Source: Flavobacteriales bacterium | GTDB taxonomy: Bacteria > Bacteroidota > Bacteroidia > Flavobacteriales_F > PHOS-HE28 | Assembly (NCBI GenBank): GCA_016788635.1 | Contig: JAEUSU010000006.1 | Span: 1-64,000 of the forward strand | Length of the DNA stretch: 64,000 nt | Direction: 5' to 3' | Shown here: in pieces, positions 61,235 to 64,000 of the stretch | Position numbering within the stretch: position 1 is the stretch's first letter | How the letters are laid out: every line of letters starts with the position of its first letter | Translations under genes and position numbers: made by a program | The notes under the pieces: generated by a model | What the model was told of the DNA's origin: nothing | The model's input: the letters and a program-made list of their open reading frames with translations, nothing else | The model's database searches: none

Positions 61235-62242
61235 TCAGGCCACGGTGCTGTCATCGCTGATGCTCAGGTCCATGGCTTTGCCGGTCACTTGCGCGCGTTC
61301 GCCGAGCATGCTGTTGTCGATCACGGCGTCCTGTACATGCACGCCACCCCGCACGATCGAATTGCGCACCACGCTGTTGGCGATCACTGTGCCGCTTTCA
61401 ATGGAAACGTTCGGGCCCACCACGCAGTTCGTCAGGGTCACGTCGTCGCCGATGAAACAGGGAGGGATCACCACGCTGTTCGAGCGGGTGCCCTTTGCGC
61501 TCACCAACCCCGGTTCTTCCTTCAGGAAGCCCAGCACCTTGGTGTTGGTGTCCACCATGGCGTTCTTGTTGCCACAGTCCATCCACACGTCCACCGCACC
61601 GGCCTTGAAGCGTGCGCCCTTGCGCTTCATGTTCTCCATGGCGTTGGTGAGCTGGTATTCGCCCTTGTCCTTGATGTCGTTGTCGACCAGGTACTGCATC
61701 TCTTCGCGCAGTCTTCCGCCGTCGGCGAAATAGTAGATGCCGATGATGGCCAGGTCGCTCACGAAGGTCTGCGGTTTCTCCACGAACTCGGTGATGATGC
61801 CGTCGCCATCGAGCTTCACCACACCGAAGGGCTTGGGGTCGTCCACCTTGTTCACCCAGATCACACCGTCGCAGTCCTTGTCCAGTTTCAGTTGCGCGCG
61901 GAACAGCGTGTCGGCGAAAGCCACGATCACGCGTCCGTTGAGGGCACGTTCGGCACAGAGTATGGCGTGTGCGGTGCCAAGCGCCACCTCCTGGTAGTGG
62001 ATGGTGCCTTTGGCGCCCACCTGTTCGGCTATGCGCACGAGGCCTTCCTCGACCTTTTTCCCGAAGGAGGGATGCACCACAAAGGCGACTTCTTCCACAG
62101 GTTCGCCCGCCACAGCGGCGAGGTCCTCCACGAGGCGTTGCACAATGGACTTGCCCGCGATGGGCAGCAGGGGCTTGGCGGTGGTGTGGGTGTGCGGGCG
62201 CATGCGCTTGCCCATACCCGCCATGGGGACGATGATCTTCAT
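61235..62242 (-). CDS. Sugar-phosphate nucleotidyltransferase with left-handed beta-helix tail (copy 2)
   Basis: 335 residues from the ATG at 62242. The signature loop (MAGMGKRMRP), KPLLPIAGKS and hexapeptide tail match copy 1, with 46 substitutions and no gaps. Most changes fall in surface-like stretches (residues 62-73, 242-254, 283-290), leaving the NTP and sugar pockets apparently unchanged, so substrate is likely the same. The gene begins 13 bases after dut. Confidence 0.88.
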   Translation of the reverse strand: MKIIVPMAGMGKRMRPHTHTTAKPLLPIAGKSIVQRLVEDLAAVAGEPVEEVAFVVHPSFGKKVEEGLVRIAEQVGAKGTIHYQEVALGTAHAILCAERALNGRVIVAFADTLFRAQLKLDKDCDGVIWVNKVDDPKPFGVVKLDGDGIITEFVEKPQTFVSDLAIIGIYYFADGGRLREEMQYLVDNDIKDKGEYQLTNAMENMKRKGARFKAGAVDVWMDCGNKNAMVDTNTKVLGFLKEEPGLVSAKGTRSNSVVIPPCFIGDDVTLTNCVVGPNVSIESGTVIANSVVRNSIVRGGVHVQDAVIDNSMLGERAQVTGKAMDLSISDDSTVA

Positions 62243-62255
62243 TCCAGGTCTCTTC

Positions 62256-62714
62256 TCAGCGGGTGCCGGTGTGCCCGAAGCCCCCCGCTCCGCGTTCAGT
62301 GGCGCGAAGGTCCGCACTTTCCGCGAATGTGACCCGCTCGTACCGGGCCACCACCAATTGAGCGATGCGCTCACCGTCCTTCACCTCGAAGGGTTCCTGG
62401 CCGTGGTTTATGAGCAGCACGCCCACCTCGCCCCGGTAATCGGCGTCGATGGTGCCCGGCGCATTGAGCACGGTGACCCCATGCTTGAAGGCCAGCCCGC
62501 TGCGGGGTCGTACCTGCGCCTCGGTGCCTTCGGGCAATTCCAGGTAAAGCCCCGTGGGGATCAACGCACGCTGGCCAGGGGCGAGCACGATGGGCGCGTC
62601 GAGGTTGGCGCGCAGGTCGAGGCCGGCGCTTTGGACGGTGGCGTATTGGGGCAGCGGGTGGTGGCCGCGGTTGATGATGCGGACTGGAAGCCCTTCGACT
62701 ATGGACACAGGCAT
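62256..62714 (-). CDS. dut: dUTP diphosphatase (copy 2, complete)
   Basis: 152 residues, typical of trimeric dUTPase. All five motifs are present: [26 protein letters not shown] (catalytic Asp), ERIAQLVV and GGFGHTG. It opens the second cluster copy as dut opens the first. CAAAGGTC just upstream (about 62720) is not a convincing promoter. Confidence 0.95.
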   Translation of the reverse strand: MPVSIVEGLPVRIINRGHHPLPQYATVQSAGLDLRANLDAPIVLAPGQRALIPTGLYLELPEGTEAQVRPRSGLAFKHGVTVLNAPGTIDADYRGEVGVLLINHGQEPFEVKDGERIAQLVVARYERVTFAESADLRATERGAGGFGHTGTR

Positions 62715-62780
62715 GGTGACAAAGGTCGCATTAAGCGATGCGGTTCCGGATCGAGGAAGTGATCCGATGTGATATAGGAA

Positions 62781-63617
62781 CTAGCGATGGACAACAAGTC
62801 GTTGCGGTAAGCCACGCGCACCTCCTGGCCCTGTCAGGATGAGCTCGTATGCACCAGCAGACAGCCCGGCAACGGAGAATTCGAAGCGGTCGCCGGTGAT
62901 GCCTTCGAACAGTAGGACCATGCGTCCGCTGACATCATGGACGCGCAGCGATGAAGGTCCGCCTTCTGAAAGCCCGGAGAACTCGATTCGGACCTGCCCT
63001 GTCGCGGGATTCGGAAAGACGTGCATGACAGGCCCGGGCGTGAACACCTCTGATTGACCGGTGGTGATGTTCACCGCACAGTCGATGCACGGCAATGACC
63101 CGGGCAGCGTGTAGATCCGGGATGCCGTATTGATCCCTTGATTGAGGACCATCTGCGGGCCCAGGTTGGTCTGGAATATGGTCGGCGACGTGTTGAACAA
63201 GTCCTGGCCGTTCACACCTCCTGGGCCGAAGAGCGTGTCAAGGAGCAGCACCGTTCCATCGAGCCGCGCGATCAGTGTGGCGCTGTACGCATAATCATTC
63301 CGGAACAACAAGAGGATATATTCGATGGTCGCGGGATCGTTATCGAACAGCGATTCAGTGATATACTGCGGAAGAGGATAGTTGCCGAGGTTGTAGTTCG
63401 GCGGGATGCTTGGATAGATGGTGCCCGCAAAGGGCGTGAGGTCGGTGTTGTAGAGGTTGAAACCTGTCGCGTTGCGTTCGATGAATTTTGGTCCGGCGAT
63501 CTCCAAGGATCGGATCGTCTCATACCGACCCGCAAGGGTCGCCACAAGGTTGATCTGTGCGGAGAGCGGAGAACTCAACGTAGCAAGTGCTCCGAGCAAC
63601 AATAGGAATGTTCTCAT
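62781..63617 (-). CDS. Secreted protein with T9SS sorting domain, N-terminal part unrecognised
   Basis: 278 residues. Signal peptide (LLLLGALATLSSPLSAQ), a ~170-residue beta-rich region with no recognised family (LEIAGPKFIER, ATLIARLDGTVLLLD), and a C-terminal T9SS type A domain beginning HVFPNPATGQVRIEF and ending RLVVHR. It is likely a T9SS cargo. It sits between the flippase and dut genes; whether it is part of the same transcript is unclear, as it has its own -7 box. Confidence 0.8.
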   Translation of the reverse strand: MRTFLLLLGALATLSSPLSAQINLVATLAGRYETIRSLEIAGPKFIERNATGFNLYNTDLTPFAGTIYPSIPPNYNLGNYPLPQYITESLFDNDPATIEYILLLFRNDYAYSATLIARLDGTVLLLDTLFGPGGVNGQDLFNTSPTIFQTNLGPQMVLNQGINTASRIYTLPGSLPCIDCAVNITTGQSEVFTPGPVMHVFPNPATGQVRIEFSGLSEGGPSSLRVHDVSGRMVLLFEGITGDRFEFSVAGLSAGAYELILTGPGGARGLPQRLVVHR

Positions 63618-63633
63618 GGCCGGACTATTTCTT

Positions 63634-63641
63634 CAAAACTA
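63634..63641 (-). promoter_or_regulatory. -7 promoter box TAGTTTTG before the T9SS protein gene
   Basis: Reverse-strand TAGTTTTG (CAAAACTA on the + strand) fits TAnnTTTG, 16 bases before the ATG at 63617. Confidence 0.5.
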
Positions 63642-63674
63642 GCTCGATCCTGCGTCGGAACGACAGGGAGGACC

Positions 63675-64000
63675 TCAAGCGACGGATGCGGGTCTTTCGA
63701 CCTTCCACACAATGCCCACATAGGCCGCGAATGCCAGCGCACGGATCGCATAGCTCAGCACACCTTCCACAGGCAACTGCTCGCACCCCCACCACAACAC
63801 CACAGCCCCCGCCATGTATAGCAGTACGCGCGTCGTGTTGTACGGTATCGGGTAGTGCTTCTGCCCCCACACATAGCTGATGGCCGCCATGCTGGCATAG
63901 CAGATCAAGGTGGTCCACGCGGCACCCATGTACCCGAGGTATGGGATCAGTGCGAAAAGCAGCACCAGTGTGATGGCCGCGCCGATGAGGCTGATGGTGC
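63675..64000 (-). CDS. Polysaccharide/oligosaccharide flippase (Wzx/MATE-like), C-terminal part only
   Basis: The visible 108 residues run off the window edge at the 5' side. They contain three or four hydrophobic helices (ISLIGAAITLVLLFALI, MGAAWTTLICYASMAAISYVW, LLYMAGAVVLWWG) with a GYMGAAWTT turn typical of polysaccharide biosynthesis flippases. Such proteins move lipid-linked sugars across the inner membrane. Flippase, dut and nucleotidyltransferase are commonly neighbours in Flavobacteria, which supports the call. Confidence 0.7.
   Translation of the reverse strand, partial: TISLIGAAITLVLLFALIPYLGYMGAAWTTLICYASMAAISYVWGQKHYPIPYNTTRVLLYMAGAVVLWWGCEQLPVEGVLSYAIRALAFAAYVGIVWKVERPASVA

Noticed and set aside
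1-64000. CRISPR arrays, insertion sequences, prophage or integrase genes
   Set aside because: No regularly spaced repeats, transposase, integrase or phage structural proteins were seen on either strand. The inverted cluster copies are not bounded by visible repeats or mobile-element genes.

Overview
The window comes from a GC-rich member of the Bacteroidota, most likely Flavobacteriales. The evidence is type IX secretion (a PorZ homologue and three proteins with C-terminal T9SS sorting domains), many Bacteroidota-restricted families (DUF4292, DUF4175, the recO-porZ and prs-rplY-pth gene orders), promoters with the Bacteroidota -7 box TAnnTTTG close to start codons, and little use of Shine-Dalgarno sequences. 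Nearly all sequence is coding and no insertion sequence, phage or CRISPR array is visible.

Layout. 1-7.3 kb (+): 3' end of dut, a sugar nucleotidyltransferase, a small membrane protein, a TPR lipoprotein, a DUF4292 lipoprotein, an EnvC-like murein hydrolase activator, tatA and gatA. 7.4-9.3 kb: an MltD-like lytic transglycosylase and a small unknown gene. 9.4-16.7 kb (-): oligopeptidase B, recO, porZ, tRNA-Cys, folB and gltX. 16.9-20.2 kb: DUF3179, an SGNH hydrolase-like protein, DUF4234 and DUF2752 membrane proteins. 20.3-29.7 kb: DUF4175, an RsbW-like ATPase, ybeY, a PAP2/haloperoxidase-like lipoprotein, a PEBP lipoprotein, mnmG and a methyltransferase. 29.9-34.8 kb: an ALDH7 dehydrogenase, a TlpA-like protein, an M28 peptidase and rpiB. 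34.84-35.26 kb: a cluster of DnaA-box-like sites next to an AT-rich tract, read here as the chromosomal origin oriC. 35.2-44.2 kb: a MORN-repeat protein, a LytTR regulator, RNase R, prs-rplY-pth, ferritin and a second M28 peptidase. 44.3-47.5 kb: a yfiR/TPR/HAMP-PP2C signalling operon. 47.5-51.6 kb (-): a universal stress protein and an ECF sigma / inner-membrane-anchored beta-barrel protein / T9SS cargo operon. 51.8-55.1 kb: two tandem ssb genes, a DUF748 protein and tRNA-Asn. 55.1-62.7 kb (-): a second, diverged copy of the first cluster in the same gene order (gatA, tatA, EnvC, DUF4292, TPR, nucleotidyltransferase, dut). The window ends with a T9SS protein and the 3' part of a polysaccharide flippase.

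Two large-scale observations stand out. First, the oriC-like segment lies 6-7 kb from two perfect parS-type palindromes, in and just after mnmG, which together look like an origin/centromere region. Second, the dut-to-gatA cluster is present twice, inverted, on both sides of that origin, with both copies transcribed toward it. The two nucleotidyltransferases are about 86% identical by hand count, and each cluster carries private genes. This is either a real origin-flanking inverted duplication, or a contig that joins two related genomes. Sequence alone does not decide between them.

Functionally the region combines envelope biogenesis (sugar nucleotide, peptidoglycan and T9SS genes, Tat), translation and tRNA functions (gatA, gltX, mnmG, ybeY, pth, rplY, two tRNAs), nucleotide metabolism (dut, prs, rpiB) and several envelope-sensing regulators.
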